Assembly: GCA_901472405.1 (NCBI GenBank)
Contig: LR590463.1
Location: forward strand, 2,604,001-2,668,000
DNA from: Serratia rubidaea
Lineage (GTDB): Bacteria; Pseudomonadota; Gammaproteobacteria; Enterobacterales; Enterobacteriaceae
DNA length: 64,000 nt
Reading direction: 5' to 3'
The notes under the pieces are model-generated. The model had not been told where the DNA came from. It saw only the letters and a program-made list of their open reading frames with translations, and made no database searches. Of this stretch, positions 9,382 through 18,965 are shown in pieces. Numbering within the stretch: position 1 is the stretch's first letter; the number at the start of each line of letters is the position of its first letter. A program made the position numbers and the translations under genes.

Positions 9382-11070
9382 ATGACGGCAGACGCAATCG
9401 CCCTGGGACTGGACTTCGGCAGCGACTCGGTGCGCGTATTGGCGGTGGATTGCCGCAGCGGCGAAGAACTGGATACCGAAGTGGCCTACTACCCGCGCTG
9501 GCAGCGCGGCGACTACTGCGACGCGGCGCAGAATCAGTTCCGCCATCATCCGCGCGACTATATTGACGCCATGGAACAGGCGATCGTCGCGCTGGTGCAG
9601 CGCATGACGCCGCATCAGCGCCAGAGCGTGGTCGGCATCGGCGTCGACTCCACCGGCTCCACCCCGGCGCCGATCGATGAGCACGGCCAGGTGCTGGCGC
9701 TGCAGCCGGAGTTCGCCGATAACCCGAACGCCATGTTTGTGCTGTGGAAGGACCATACGGCGATCGATGAAGCGGAAGCGATCAACCGCCTGTGCCGCAG
9801 CGGCGAGTTTACCGATTACACCCGCTATATCGGCGGCGTGTACTCATCCGAGTGGTTCTGGGCCAAGATCCTGCACGTCTCGCGTCAGGATGCGGCGGTG
9901 CGCCGGGCGGCGGTCTCCTGGGTGGAACTGTGCGACTGGGTGCCGGCGCTGTTGTCCGGCACCACGGCGCCGCAGCGGCTGATGCGCGGCCGCTGCAGCG
10001 TCGGCCACAAGACGCTGTGGCATCCGGACTGGGGCGGACTGCCGCCGCGGGCGTTCTTCGCCGCGCTGGATCCGCTGCTGGTCGACGATCTGCCCTATCC
10101 GCTGTTTGAGGCCAGCCAGACCGCCGAGCAGCCGGTCGGCACGCTGAGCGCCGAGTGGGCGCAGCGGCTCGGCCTGTCGCCGCAGGTGGTGCTGTCCGGC
10201 GGCGCGTTCGACTGCCATATGGGCGCGGTCGGCGCCGGTGCCCGCCCTCATACGCTGGTCAAAGTGATTGGCACTTCCACCTGCGACATTTTGCTGGCCG
10301 AGCGCCAGCGCGTCGGCACGCGGGCGATCGCCGGCATCTGCGGCCAGGTCGACGGCAGCGTGGTGCCCGGCCTGATCGGCATGGAGGCGGGCCAGTCGGC
10401 GTTCGGCGATATGTACGCCTGGTTCGGCCGCCTGCTCAGTTGGCCGCTGCGCGAAGCCGCCCGCAGCCGGCCGGAACTGCAGCCGCAGCTGGCGCAGATT
10501 GAGCAGCAGCTGCTGACAACGCTGACCGACGCCTGGGCCGCCAATCCCTCGCTGGAACATCTGCCGGTGGTGCTGGACTGGTTCAACGGCCGCCGCACGC
10601 CGTACGCCAATCAGCGCCTGCAGGGAGTGATCGGCGATCTTAATCTCGGCACCGACGCCCCGACGCTGTTCGGCGGCCTGGTCGCCGCCACCGCCTTCGG
10701 CGCGCGCGCCATTATGGAGTGCTTTGAGCAGCAGGATATTCCGGTGGAGAACGTGCTGGCGCTGGGCGGCATCGCGCGTAAATCGCCGACCATCATGCAG
10801 GCCTGCGCCGACGTGATGAACCGCCCGCTGCAGATTGTCGCCTCCGATCAGTGCTGCGCGCTGGGGGCGGCGATTTTCGCCGCCGTCGCCGCCGGCCGGC
10901 ACGCCGATATCCCGACGGCGCAGCGCCATATGGCCTGCGGTCTGGAGCGCACCCTGCAGCCCGACCCGCAGCGCGTAGCGCGCTACCAACAGCTTTATCA
11001 ACGCTATCAACAGTGGTGTCAGGCCGCCGAACCGCGCTATGCCGCGCCGAGTACTGACCACGCCCAATAA
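9382..11070 (+). CDS. araB: L-ribulokinase AraB
   Basis: AraB phosphorylates L-ribulose to L-ribulose 5-phosphate with ATP, the second step of arabinose catabolism. It has 562 residues, the normal length for the FGGY-kinase family. The N-terminal phosphate loop reads [15 protein letters not shown], followed by [21 protein letters not shown] and the C-terminal FGGY motifs [18 protein letters not shown] and [14 protein letters not shown] at 9382 has AGGAG ten bases upstream. It is the first gene of araBA, with the isomerase 24 bp downstream. araD is not in this operon and is found at 15699-16393. Confidence 0.97.
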   Translation: MTADAIALGLDFGSDSVRVLAVDCRSGEELDTEVAYYPRWQRGDYCDAAQNQFRHHPRDYIDAMEQAIVALVQRMTPHQRQSVVGIGVDSTGSTPAPIDEHGQVLALQPEFADNPNAMFVLWKDHTAIDEAEAINRLCRSGEFTDYTRYIGGVYSSEWFWAKILHVSRQDAAVRRAAVSWVELCDWVPALLSGTTAPQRLMRGRCSVGHKTLWHPDWGGLPPRAFFAALDPLLVDDLPYPLFEASQTAEQPVGTLSAEWAQRLGLSPQVVLSGGAFDCHMGAVGAGARPHTLVKVIGTSTCDILLAERQRVGTRAIAGICGQVDGSVVPGLIGMEAGQSAFGDMYAWFGRLLSWPLREAARSRPELQPQLAQIEQQLLTTLTDAWAANPSLEHLPVVLDWFNGRRTPYANQRLQGVIGDLNLGTDAPTLFGGLVAATAFGARAIMECFEQQDIPVENVLALGGIARKSPTIMQACADVMNRPLQIVASDQCCALGAAIFAAVAAGRHADIPTAQRHMACGLERTLQPDPQRVARYQQLYQRYQQWCQAAEPRYAAPSTDHAQ

Positions 11071-11094
11071 CCGCCAATCGACCTGGAGTTTCTG

Positions 11095-12597
11095 ATGGAC
11101 GTATTTACACAACGCGAAGTCTGGTTTGTCATCGGCAGCCAGCATCTGTATGGCCCGCAAACCCTGCAGCAGGTGAAACAACACGCCGAACAGGTGGTTA
11201 ACGGCCTTAATCAGGAGGCCGGCCTGCCGGTCAAACTGGTGCTCAAGCCGCTGGTCACCACGCCGGATGAAATCAGCGCCGTCTGCCGCGACGCCAACTA
11301 TCAGCCGGCGTGTATCGGCATTATCACCTGGCTGCACACCTTCTCGCCGGCCAAGATGTGGATCGCCGGCCTGTCGGTTCTCAGCAAGCCGCTGCTGCAG
11401 TTCCATACCCAGTTCAACGCCGCCGTGCCGTGGGACAGTATGGATATGGACTTTATGAACCTGAACCAGACCGCGCACGGCGGCCGCGAGTTCGGTTTTA
11501 TCGGCGCGCGCATGCGTCAGCAGCACAGCGTTATCACCGGCCATTGGCAGGATCGGCAGGCCCAGCAGCGCATTGCACAGTGGATGCGCGTCGCCGTCGC
11601 GCGTCAGGAGAGCCGGCAGCTGAAGGTGGCGCGCTTCGGCGACAATATGCGCCAGGTGGCCGTCACCGAGGGCGACAAGGTCGGCGCGCAGATTCAGTTC
11701 GGCTATGAGGTTAACGCCTACGGCATCGGCGATCTGGTCAGCGTGATTAATGAGGTCGGCAGCGGCGAGGTGGATGCGCTGATCGACGACTATGAAGCCA
11801 GCTACACGCTGAGCGACGCGGTCGCCCTGCACGGCGCCAAACGGCAGAACCTGCTGGACGCCGCGCGCATCGAACTGGGGATGCAACGCTTCCTGCAACA
11901 GGGCGGCTATCACGCCTTCACCACCAACTTCGAAGACCTGCACGGCATGCAGCAGCTGCCGGGGCTGGCGGTACAGCGTCTGATGCAGCAAGGCTACGGC
12001 TTCGGCGGCGAAGGCGACTGGAAGACCGCCGCGCTGCTGCGCATTCTGAAGGTGATGGCCAGCGGCCTGGAAGGCGGCACCTCGTTTATGGAGGATTACA
12101 CCTATCACTTCCAGCCGGGCAATGATTTGGTGATCGGCTCTCATATGCTGGAGGTCTGCCCGTCGATCGCCGAACAAAAGCCGCTGCTGGACGTACAGCC
12201 GCTCGGCATCGGCGGCAAGGCCGACCCGGCGCGGCTGATTTTCTCCACCCCGGCGGGGCCGGCGGTAAACGCCAGCCTGATCGATATGGGCGATCGCTTC
12301 CGCCTGCTGGTGAATCAGGTTGATACCGTTGAACAGCCGCATCCGCTGCCGAAGCTGCCGGTGGCGCGCGCCATCTGGCGGGCGCAGCCGTCGCTCGCCA
12401 CCGCCGCCGAAGCCTGGATCCTCGGCGGCGGCGCACACCATACGGTGTTCTCACAGGCGCTGAATGCCGACTATCTGCGGCTGTATGCGGAGATGCACAA
12501 TATTGAGTTTCTGCTGATTGATAATGAGACGACGCTGCCGGCCTTTAAGGATGCGCTGCGCTGGAACGAGGTGTATTACCAACTGAACCGCCGGTAA
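11095..12597 (+). CDS. araA: L-arabinose isomerase AraA
   Basis: AraA interconverts L-arabinose and L-ribulose, the first catabolic step, using Mn2+. The 500-residue protein has the family start [17 protein letters not shown]. The metal-binding residues appear in [16 protein letters not shown] and EMHNIEF, matching the Glu, Glu, His and His ligands known for E. coli AraA. The start follows CTGGAG. It is the last gene of araBA and is convergent with kdgT. The frame is intact. Confidence 0.97.
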   Translation: MDVFTQREVWFVIGSQHLYGPQTLQQVKQHAEQVVNGLNQEAGLPVKLVLKPLVTTPDEISAVCRDANYQPACIGIITWLHTFSPAKMWIAGLSVLSKPLLQFHTQFNAAVPWDSMDMDFMNLNQTAHGGREFGFIGARMRQQHSVITGHWQDRQAQQRIAQWMRVAVARQESRQLKVARFGDNMRQVAVTEGDKVGAQIQFGYEVNAYGIGDLVSVINEVGSGEVDALIDDYEASYTLSDAVALHGAKRQNLLDAARIELGMQRFLQQGGYHAFTTNFEDLHGMQQLPGLAVQRLMQQGYGFGGEGDWKTAALLRILKVMASGLEGGTSFMEDYTYHFQPGNDLVIGSHMLEVCPSIAEQKPLLDVQPLGIGGKADPARLIFSTPAGPAVNASLIDMGDRFRLLVNQVDTVEQPHPLPKLPVARAIWRAQPSLATAAEAWILGGGAHHTVFSQALNADYLRLYAEMHNIEFLLIDNETTLPAFKDALRWNEVYYQLNRR

Positions 12598-12609
12598 TGC
12601 GCTGAGGCT

Positions 12610-12655
12610 GCGGCCCCACTCAGGGCCGCGCTGTCCCGCCCGGCGGACGCCGGGC
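12610..12655. terminator. Paired GC-rich hairpins between convergent araA and kdgT
   Basis: Two seven-base-pair stems follow the araA stop: GCGGCCC/GGGCCGC at 12610-12629 and GCCCGGC/GCCGGGC at 12638-12655. Neither has a good T run, so factor-independent termination is uncertain. Their place between convergent genes suggests a termination role. Confidence 0.4.
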
Positions 12656-12657
12656 GC

Positions 12658-13641
12658 TCACTTCACCAGCGAGATCTGTTCCCGCATCGCCTCCCTGGCC
12701 TTCACCCGCCGCGACCAGACGGCGGTCACGATCGGCACCAGAATCGAAGTGACAATCACCGAGGTCGCCACCAGCGCGGTCGCCGCCGGCGCCGCCGGTT
12801 TGAACTGCGGCACCATTTCGGCAATCAGCACCGGGGTCGCCACGGCGGCGCCGGCCGAACTTGAGGCCGCCACGCCGGCGGTGCCGTCACCGCCGCCGAT
12901 CAGCCGGTCGGCGACGATCAGCGGAATGCCGGTAACCACGATCACCGCAACGCCCAGCAGAATCCCCAGCAGCCCGGTCTGGGCGATGACGCTCAGATCG
13001 ATGGTGTTGCCCAGCGCAAAGGCAAAAAATGGGATCAGCGTCTGCACCGCCTTGCCGAACAAATCACGCAGTTCCGGGTCGAGGTTACCCAGCACAAAAC
13101 CCACCAGGAACGGCAGCACCGCGCCGATAAACACCTGAGGCTCGAACGAGGCGACGCCGGCGGTGCCGAGAATAATCATGGTCATCAGCGGCCCGGACTC
13201 CAGCGACATCAGCACAAACGCCCCGGCCTCCTCCTTGCTGCCGTACTGCTGCATGATCGAGGCATACAGGCCGCCGTTGGTCATATCCATCGCCGCCACC
13301 AGCGCCAGGGTCGACAGCCCGGCGAAGAAACCGGCTTCCACCCCATGCTCCGGCAGCAGACGCGACGCCAGCGCCGCCACCACCCAGGCCACAGCAATCT
13401 TGGTCACCACCAGCGTGCCGGATTTACGCAAGACGGTGCCGGTGGCGCTCAGTTTGATCGCCGCCCCCATACAGAAGAACCATACCGCCAGGATCGGCAC
13501 CGTGCCGGACATCAACCCGTTGGTAAATGAACCGAAATATTTTCCTGCCCCCGGCGCAAAGGTGTGGCACGCCGCACCGATGAACAGCGGCACCAACATC
13601 ATGCCGCCCGGGATCTTGTCTATCGCACGTTTTATCTGCAT
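12658..13641 (-). CDS. kdgT: 2-keto-3-deoxygluconate permease KdgT
   Basis: This is a proton-coupled importer of 2-keto-3-deoxygluconate, a product of pectin and hexuronate breakdown, in the inner membrane. The 327-residue sequence has about ten hydrophobic segments and the family stretches [48 protein letters not shown] and [16 protein letters not shown]. The start at 13641 follows GGAGTGAGTG; a GTG one codon upstream is less well placed. A perfect KdgR-like inverted repeat lies about 135 bp upstream (13775-13789), which agrees with the function. Confidence 0.95.
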   Translation of the reverse strand: MQIKRAIDKIPGGMMLVPLFIGAACHTFAPGAGKYFGSFTNGLMSGTVPILAVWFFCMGAAIKLSATGTVLRKSGTLVVTKIAVAWVVAALASRLLPEHGVEAGFFAGLSTLALVAAMDMTNGGLYASIMQQYGSKEEAGAFVLMSLESGPLMTMIILGTAGVASFEPQVFIGAVLPFLVGFVLGNLDPELRDLFGKAVQTLIPFFAFALGNTIDLSVIAQTGLLGILLGVAVIVVTGIPLIVADRLIGGGDGTAGVAASSSAGAAVATPVLIAEMVPQFKPAAPAATALVATSVIVTSILVPIVTAVWSRRVKAREAMREQISLVK

Positions 13642-13774
13642 CACTCACTCCGTCTGGATCAACTGGTTATAGCAACGCATCGTCGACTGCCGCCTTCCCG
13701 GGCCGCGGTAAAACGATTGGAGCATCCACGCTAACGGTTCATAACGCGAATAAAAGTGATCGCATGCATAAAAT

Positions 13775-13789
13775 TAAAACGTTGTTTTA
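13775..13789. promoter_or_regulatory. KdgR-like operator upstream of kdgT
   Basis: The sequence TAAAAC-GTT-GTTTTA is a perfect inverted repeat inside an A/T-rich flank. It resembles the KdgR box of pectinolytic enterobacteria, which has AAAC and GTTT arms about three bases apart. It is well placed to repress the leftward kdgT promoter. Confidence 0.6.
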
Positions 13790-13830
13790 TTTTTAAAGGT
13801 CGGCCATTCTAAAATAAAACGCAGCGCACA

Positions 13831-14074
13831 AAAAAGGCGGCTTCTGCCGCCTGAGGTTGATGACAAAGTTGTCTGATGACCCGAGATACCCGGGCCTAGC
13901 GTAACGAGGGGCATTATGGGACGCATCCCTGCGTCCCACCCTACGGGCCAACCTGGCGGTTGTTCAAATTTGCTCCCGGCAAATTTGTCCGGCGGCTAAT
14001 GCCGCTACGACCCCATCGCCACGCTCTCCCTAATAACAGGCTTTGTCAGCAGTCTGAGGCGGCTTCTGCCGCCT
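13831..14074. repeat. Intergenic element bounded by two copies of a 20-bp hairpin sequence
   Basis: The same 18-bp hairpin, AGGCGGC-TTCT-GCCGCCT, occurs at 13835-13852 and 14057-14074, and both copies run on into GA. The distal copy is followed on the minus strand by five T and can terminate fsa transcription. Between them are about 200 bp with no open frame and further short inverted repeats (TGACAAA near 13860, TTTGTCA near 14045; CAAATTTG and GGACGCAGGGATGCGTCC-like stems). It looks like a mobile or duplicated intergenic repeat inserted within a terminator. It holds no recognisable gene. Confidence 0.5.
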
Positions 14075-14095
14075 GATGGTGAAACGCCGCCGTGC

Positions 14096-14761
14096 TCAGC
14101 TTAGTAGCGTTGTGCCGAACGCCGCCTGCCAGTCCTGCTCAAACGTCGCCAGCGCGGCATCCACCGCCGGCGTGGCGATCAGCTGTTCAGCCACCTCAAC
14201 CGGCAAGGTGACCGCGCGGCAGCCTGCCAGCATGCATGCCAGCACCTGACGCGGCGTTTTAAAGCTGGCGGCCAGCACCTTGGCCTGCGGCGCATGCAGC
14301 GTCAGCAGCTGCTGCAGCTCCCGCACCATAGCCAGCGCATCACCGCCCTGCGCATCGACGCGATTGACGTAGGGCGCAACATACTCGGCGCCGGACAGCG
14401 CCGCCAGCAGCCCCTGCGTGGCGCCGTATACCGCCGTACCCAGCGTCGGGATCGACATCGACTGCAGCTTTTTCATCGCCGCCAGCCCTTCGCCCGTCGC
14501 CGGGATCTTCACTATCAGTCCCGGCACGCGCTGGTTCAGCAGCACCGCTTCCGCCACCATCCGCTCCGCGTCGTTCGCCATCACCTGGGCAAACAGCTTG
14601 CCGGTGCCCCCCAGCGCATCGCGCAGCGCCGGCAGCACTTCCCAGAGCGGCTTGCCCTCTTTGGCGACTATGCTCGGGTTGGTGGTGACGCCCTGTAACG
14701 GTAACACCCGCGCCAGACGTTTTACCGCCGTGACATCCGCGCTATCGAGGTAAATTTCCAT
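14096..14761 (-). CDS. fsa: Fructose-6-phosphate aldolase (FSA, TalC-type)
   Basis: This is an aldolase of the transaldolase superfamily that splits fructose 6-phosphate to dihydroxyacetone and glyceraldehyde 3-phosphate. The 221-residue length fits the short FSA group, not the larger transaldolases TalA/B. Visible motifs are [20 protein letters not shown], the Schiff-base lysine in LIVKIPAT and [12 protein letters not shown]. The start MEIYLDSAD at 14761 follows AGGAGTCCGAC; an upstream ATG is in frame but lacks a site and adds residues unlike the family. It is a single leftward gene, divergent from yciT, whose regulator could act here. Confidence 0.92.
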   Translation of the reverse strand: MEIYLDSADVTAVKRLARVLPLQGVTTNPSIVAKEGKPLWEVLPALRDALGGTGKLFAQVMANDAERMVAEAVLLNQRVPGLIVKIPATGEGLAAMKKLQSMSIPTLGTAVYGATQGLLAALSGAEYVAPYVNRVDAQGGDALAMVRELQQLLTLHAPQAKVLAASFKTPRQVLACMLAGCRAVTLPVEVAEQLIATPAVDAALATFEQDWQAAFGTTLLS

Positions 14762-14939
14762 GTCGGACTCCTGCATCGTTATCTGCTGATTCAAACACCG
14801 TTGGCCCTATGCTAAACCAAAAGCCCGCCGCTGACGATGCGCAGGGCTTTAGCGCATTGCCGCGCCGGCGCGGCGTGTTATTATCTGCCGCATCGACTAT
14901 CTCGTTGAAAACAGGCGCACTCCGCCCCATCAGGAACCT

Positions 14940-15686
14940 ATGAACGCAAGACAACAGAGCATTTTGCAATGGGTCAACGAGCGACGCCGCATCAGCGTCA
15001 GCGAACTGGCGCGCGCATCGGGCGTTTCGGAAGTCACCATCCGGCAGGATCTGAATCTGTTGGAAAAACGCAGCTACCTCAAGCGCATCCACGGCGCCGC
15101 CGTTGCGCTGGAAAGTGATGACGTCGACGCCCGCATGATGTCCAACTTCACGCTGAAGCAGCAGCTGGCGCGCTACGCCGCGTCGCTGGTCAACGACGGC
15201 GACACCATCTTTATCGAAAGCGGCAGCGCCAACGCCCTGCTGGCCCGCTACCTGGCGGAACGCCGGCAGATCACGCTGATTACCGTCAGCCATTACATCG
15301 CCCATCTGCTGAAAGAGAGCGACTGTGAGGTGATTGTCCTCGGCGGCATGTATCAGAAGCAGAGCGAAACCGTGGTCGGCCCGCTGACGCGGCTGTGCAT
15401 TCAGCAGGTGCATTTCAGCAAGGCGTTTATCGGCATCGACGGCTATCACGCCGATACCGGTTTTACCGGCCGCGACATGATGCGCGCCGACGTGGTCAAC
15501 GCGGTGCTGGCGAAGGGGGTGGAAAATATCGTGCTGACCGACGCCTCCAAATTCGGCCAGATACAGCCCAACCCGCTGGCGACGCCGCAGCAAATCAGCC
15601 GGGTGATCACCGACACGCGGCTGCCGCCGGACTATCAGCAGTTACTGCAGCGTCAGGGTCTGCAGCTCGATATGGTGGGCGAATAG
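14940..15686 (+). CDS. yciT: DeoR-family regulator YciT
   Basis: This is a 248-residue DeoR-family regulator. The N-terminal helix-turn-helix includes [20 protein letters not shown], and the C-terminal sugar-phosphate sensor domain (isomerase-like fold) has [14 protein letters not shown] and [16 protein letters not shown]. It matches E. coli YciT closely along its length, and its place beside osmB is the same as in E. coli. Its ligand and targets are not settled. Here it has araD as convergent neighbour and fsa divergent 178 bp away, which makes fsa a plausible target. Confidence 0.92.
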   Translation: MNARQQSILQWVNERRRISVSELARASGVSEVTIRQDLNLLEKRSYLKRIHGAAVALESDDVDARMMSNFTLKQQLARYAASLVNDGDTIFIESGSANALLARYLAERRQITLITVSHYIAHLLKESDCEVIVLGGMYQKQSETVVGPLTRLCIQQVHFSKAFIGIDGYHADTGFTGRDMMRADVVNAVLAKGVENIVLTDASKFGQIQPNPLATPQQISRVITDTRLPPDYQQLLQRQGLQLDMVGE

Positions 15687-15698
15687 CGCCCGGCGCGC

Positions 15699-16393
15699 TT
15701 ACTGGCCGTAGTAGGCATGCTTGCCGTGTTTGCGCAGGTAGTGCTTATCCAGCAGGGTCTGCTGCATCGGCGGCAGCCCGGGCGACAGCTGACGCGAGAA
15801 AATGCCCATATAGGCGATCTCCTCCAGCACCACGGCGTTATGCAGCGCATTGGCGGCGTCCGTCCCCCAGACAAAGGGGCCGTGCGAATGCACCAGCACC
15901 GCCGGCAGCGCGGCGGCGTCCAGCTGACGCTGGCGGAAGGTTTCCACGATCACCTGGCCGGTTTCCCACTCATAACGCCCGGCAATCTCGGCGTCGTGCA
16001 TTTTACGGGTGCAGGGAATCTCGCCGTAGAAGTAATCGGCATGCGTGGTGCCCCAGGCGGGCAGATCCAGACCGGCCTGCGCCCAGATGGTGGCATGGCG
16101 GGAATGGGTATGCACCACGCCGCCGACGCCGTCAAAATTCAGGTACAGCGCGCGGTGGGTTTCGGTATCGGATGACGGTTTCTTACCGCCCTCCACCACC
16201 TTGCCGCTCTCCAGCTCCACCACCACCATATCTTCCAGCGACAGCGCCTCATACTCGACGCCGGACGGTTTTATCACCATCAGCCCCGCCTGACGATCCA
16301 CGCGCTGACGTTGCCCCAGGTAAACGTCACCAGGCGGTGGCGCGGCAGCGCCAGATTCGCCTCCAGAACCTGCTGTTTTAACGCGTTAAGCAT
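15699..16393 (-). CDS. araD: L-ribulose-5-phosphate 4-epimerase AraD (one frameshift near the N-terminus)
   Basis: AraD converts L-ribulose 5-phosphate to D-xylulose 5-phosphate, the last arabinose-specific step, with zinc. The reconstructed 231-residue protein reads [19 protein letters not shown], then [30 protein letters not shown], and the zinc histidines in VHTHSRH and LVHSHGPF, ending [10 protein letters not shown] single G is missing near 16303 (GCGTGG where GCGGTGG is expected), which splits the frame. ATG at 16393 follows GAGGAAAGACG. The gene lies about 3 kb from araBA, between yciT and osmB, and has its own AraC-like site upstream. The group also contains UlaF/SgaE, but the sequence is closest to AraD. 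Confidence 0.93.
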
Positions 16394-16424
16394 CGTCTTT
16401 CCTCAATTCACCGGCTTTGCCGCT

Positions 16425-16468
16425 ATTGTCGAAGGCGTCGGCGGCAACGGGTATAGGCAAATTGGCTA
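16425..16468 (-). promoter_or_regulatory. AraC-like half-site and -10 element upstream of araD
   Basis: On the minus strand TAGCCAATTTGCCTATA (16452-16468) matches E. coli araI1 at 11 of 17 bases, including TAGC and the final ATA. A weaker copy lies one 21-bp repeat further upstream. GACAAT (16425-16430) lies 21 bases downstream and could be the -10 hexamer, a spacing like araI2 to the araBAD -10. This would place the detached araD under AraC control. Confidence 0.5.
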
Positions 16469-16760
16469 AAGACAGGCAGCTTTCTGCTGCCGCTGGCAAA
16501 GCGTGCGCTCGCGCAGCGGCGGCCGGCTAAGACCGGATCATTCGCAGTGATTTCAGAATATTTACCTGCAAATGGAAATGTAACTATTTATACTTAAATG
16601 CTGCGGCGCAGTTTGCCGTAGTTTTATCCGCAGGCCTGGCGCCGGCGGTTTATTTGCTACTGTATGGGTGTGAATAGCGGGCTTGATGTAGGGTTTTCGC
16701 CTGTTCCCGGTCCCTTGCGTCACCTGCGGCAACAAAAAATGCGGCAGGAAAGTGACAGGG

Positions 16761-16886
16761 TATAGCCTAAATAATTCGAGTTACGGGTAGGCGGCAAGGG
16801 AAGGAATCCCGATGAGCTTACACGAGTCAGTGATTCGGGTGACTGAGCGCAGCCAACGCCCCCGTGACTTGAAGTATAACGGGTAT
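16761..16886. repeat. Imperfect palindromic intergenic repeat (about 126 bp)
   Basis: The two ends are inverted copies: TATA-N10-ATTCGAGTTACGGG at the left and CCCGTGACTTGAAG-N8-GGGTATA at the right. The middle has CCCGATGAGCTTACACGAGT and TGATTCGGGTGACTGAGCGC. I recognise this style of sequence from Yersinia, Serratia and Photorhabdus intergenic regions (palindromic repeats that end in GTATAACGGGTATA). It has no open frame. It lies between araD and osmB within a gene-free stretch of about 540 bp; apart from this repeat and the araD promoter I see nothing in that stretch. Confidence 0.65.
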
Positions 16887-16935
16887 ATACTTACTTAAGG
16901 CACTTCCATATAGCCCATGCTAAGGAGAAGTCATT

Positions 16936-17154
16936 ATGATGATCATTAATAAACGTTTTGCTACCGCCGCTCTGGCGATTACGCTGGCATTTTCGCTGAG
17001 CGCCTGCTCCAACATGTCCAAACGTGACCGTAACACCGCGATCGGCGCCGGCGCCGGTGCAGTCGGCGGCGCAGTACTGACCGACGGCAGCGCGTTAGGC
17101 ACGCTGGGCGGTGCGGCAGTAGGTGGGATCATCGGTCATCAGGTTGGGAAATAA
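16936..17154 (+). CDS. osmB: Osmotically inducible lipoprotein OsmB
   Basis: This is a small outer-membrane-type lipoprotein of 72 residues. The signal peptide ends in the lipobox LSAC, with the cysteine to be acylated near residue 25. The mature part is glycine-rich ([25 protein letters not shown]), a glycine-zipper pattern usual for OsmB. The start follows AAGGAGAAGTCATT; a second ATG one codon on is equally possible. It occupies the same site next to yciH-pyrF as in E. coli, where it is induced by osmotic stress and RpoS. No promoter is assigned with confidence here. Confidence 0.93.
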   Translation: MMIINKRFATAALAITLAFSLSACSNMSKRDRNTAIGAGAGAVGGAVLTDGSALGTLGGAAVGGIIGHQVGK

Positions 17155-17337
17155 CCCGACGGATGGCAAAGACCGCTGCCGGTAAACCGGCAAAAGCGGC
17201 AAGGTTGTAGATAACAAAAAAAAATAATTTCAGGTCGCTTTATTTGTCTGTGGCTTTTCCTGCAGTCACCGGGTTCACCGCCCAAACATACGATCGGCCA
17301 TGCCGCATTGCATCACGCGGCATGGCTATTAAAACGC

Positions 17338-17664
17338 TTAACCGCCCGCCAGTTTGACCTTCATACCTTTGGCTTCCAGCAGCTGTTTGAGCAAATCACG
17401 CTTGTCGCCCTGAATCTCGATGACGCCGTCTTTGACCGAACCGCCGCAGCCGCACTTCTTCTTCAGCTCCGCCGCCAGTTTATCCAGCGCACCGTCGTCC
17501 AGATCGAGGCCGGATATCAGACACACGCCCTTGCCCTTGCGGCCGCTGGTCTGGCGCTGAATGCGTACGATACCATCGCCGCGCGGACGCTGCGGTTTAG
17601 CCTCTTCTTCCTTTACCCGGCCGCCGTCGGTGGAGTACACCAGCCGGCTGTTGCTGTCTTTCAT
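17338..17664 (-). CDS. yciH: YciH, SUI1/eIF1-like translation factor
   Basis: This is a 108-residue protein of the SUI1/eIF1 fold. The conserved central block is GRKGKGVCLISGLDLDD, followed by KKKCGCGGSVKDGVIEIQGD. E. coli YciH has been reported to affect start-site discrimination in vitro and stress-related translation. The gene starts 14 bp after the pyrF stop on the same strand, as in the E. coli pyrF-yciH operon. It is convergent with osmB. The 183 bp between them contain a stem of eight pairs (CATGCCGC/GCGGCATG, 17299-17324) without a T run. Confidence 0.93.
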   Translation of the reverse strand: MKDSNSRLVYSTDGGRVKEEEAKPQRPRGDGIVRIQRQTSGRKGKGVCLISGLDLDDGALDKLAAELKKKCGCGGSVKDGVIEIQGDKRDLLKQLLEAKGMKVKLAGG

Positions 17665-17678
17665 CCTCAGCCTCCGAA

Positions 17679-18407
17679 TTAGCGCAGTGACGCGCGGATA
17701 GCGGCCAGCGTGGCGGCCGGATCGGCAGATTGGGTAATCGGGCGGCCGATCACCATATAGTCAACGCCGGCGGCCTGCGCCTCAACCGGCGTCATCACGC
17801 GGCGCTGATCGCCTGTCGCGCTGCCCTGCGGGCGAATGCCCGGCGTGACCAGCTGGAACTGGCTGCCGCAGGCGGCCTTCAGTCGCTGCGCTTCCTGTGC
17901 GGAGCACACCACGCCGTCCAGGCCGCAGTCGCGCGTCAGGCGCGCCAGACGTTCCGCCTGCTCCGCCGGGCTGATGTCGATGCCGATGGCGCGCAGGTCT
18001 TCCGCCTCCATGCTGGTGAGCACCGTGACGGCAATCAGCAGCGGCGCCTCATTGCCATACGGCAGCAGCGCCTCTTTTGCCGCGTTCATCATACGCGCGC
18101 CGCCGCTGGCGTGGACGTTAACCATCCATACGCCCAGCTCCGCCGCCGCCGCCACCGCATGCGCCGTGGTGTTGGGAATATCGTGGAATTTTAAATCGAG
18201 GAACACGTCAAAGCCGCGCTGATGCAGATCGCGCACCAGCTGTGGGCCAAACAGGGTAAACATCTCTTTGCCCACTTTCAGGCGGCAGTCTTGCGGGTCG
18301 ATGCGGTCGACAAAGGCTAACGCGGCGTTCTTATCGGCATAATCCAGCGCAACAACGATTGGAGATGATTTTAAACCATTGTTATTAACGTTACTTTCAG
18401 AACTCAT
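17679..18407 (-). CDS. pyrF: Orotidine 5'-phosphate decarboxylase PyrF
   Basis: PyrF converts OMP to UMP, the last step of pyrimidine synthesis. The 242-residue protein has the active-site array DLKFHD (Asp71, Lys73, Asp76), LDYADKN at the N-terminus, VHASGG, and the phosphate-binding [14 protein letters not shown] and [11 protein letters not shown] choose ATG at 18407, which gives MSSESN before the conserved [10 protein letters not shown]; the open frame extends to 18482 but without similarity. It is followed at once by yciH. In E. coli it lies directly after lapB, but here a small RHH-type gene on the other strand lies between them. Confidence 0.95.
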   Translation of the reverse strand: MSSESNVNNNGLKSSPIVVALDYADKNAALAFVDRIDPQDCRLKVGKEMFTLFGPQLVRDLHQRGFDVFLDLKFHDIPNTTAHAVAAAAELGVWMVNVHASGGARMMNAAKEALLPYGNEAPLLIAVTVLTSMEAEDLRAIGIDISPAEQAERLARLTRDCGLDGVVCSAQEAQRLKAACGSQFQLVTPGIRPQGSATGDQRRVMTPVEAQAAGVDYMVIGRPITQSADPAATLAAIRASLR

Positions 18408-18611
18408 TGCTTTTACCCTTTGTAAAATGGACATCAACCTGCCCCCTGAGCACTCCGCGGGGCGAACCAGCAAAAACGGCACGCCGCATTCTACATGCCG
18501 ACCGCCGGAAATCCCAGCCGCAAGGCGTCAACTGCACGATGTCTGGGCATCTGGGCCATACTTTTTGGCTCTGCCGCCGCCTTGCCTCCACCGCGCCAAT
18601 ATTAAATTTTT

Positions 18612-18633
18612 GTGACGCACTAGACGGCGTCAC
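18612..18633. promoter_or_regulatory. Inverted repeat upstream of the ribbon-helix-helix gene
   Basis: GTGACGC-N8-GCGTCAC is a perfect seven-base inverted repeat 48 bp before the start of the small gene at 18681. Its length suits a dimeric DNA-binding protein, so it may be an autoregulatory operator. It could also bind a different regulator of the divergent pyrF promoter. Confidence 0.4.
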
Positions 18634-18680
18634 CGGGCTGGATTAGCGTGAAGCCTCCCTATCTCATACAAGGCTGTCAC

Positions 18681-18953
18681 ATGAGCGAGCTATCTACCCT
18701 AACGATAAAAATCCCTCTTGAACTGAAAGAAAAAGTCAGAGCGGCGGCGATGACCGGCGAATGCTCGCTGAGCGCGCAAGTCTGCCGGCGTCTGACGGAC
18801 AGCTTCGCCGCACCGGCCGCCGGGCAGAGCAAGGCGGTTGAGATCGACAGCTCAGAAACCGCAGAAGTGGTGGAAGCGCCGTTGAGCCAGAAAGAGTTGA
18901 GAAAGCTGCGTCAGCTGCTGAAGGTCAACGGGAAAAACGGCAAGAAGAAATAG
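18681..18953 (+). CDS. Small predicted ribbon-helix-helix-type protein
   Basis: The product is 90 residues. The N-terminal half, LSTLTIKIPLELKEKVRAAA followed by SLSAQVCRRL, has the pattern of an Arc/MetJ-type ribbon-helix-helix domain: a short strand with alternating hydrophobic residues and then two helices. The C-terminus is charged and lysine-rich. I do not recognise a named family. The ATG at 18681 fits the domain start, while the open frame begins at 18648. It lies between pyrF and lapB, which are adjacent in E. coli, on the opposite strand, and is followed by a strong terminator. The inverted repeat at 18612-18633 may be its operator. Function unknown; a DNA-binding role is inferred. 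Confidence 0.7.
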   Translation: MSELSTLTIKIPLELKEKVRAAAMTGECSLSAQVCRRLTDSFAAPAAGQSKAVEIDSSETAEVVEAPLSQKELRKLRQLLKVNGKNGKKK

Positions 18954-18965
18954 GCGAACCTGACA

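Noticed and set aside
9844..12441. Very long open frame on the minus strand opposite araB and araA
   Set aside because: It is an antisense shadow of araBA with the same low-complexity composition and no ribosome-binding site or domain.
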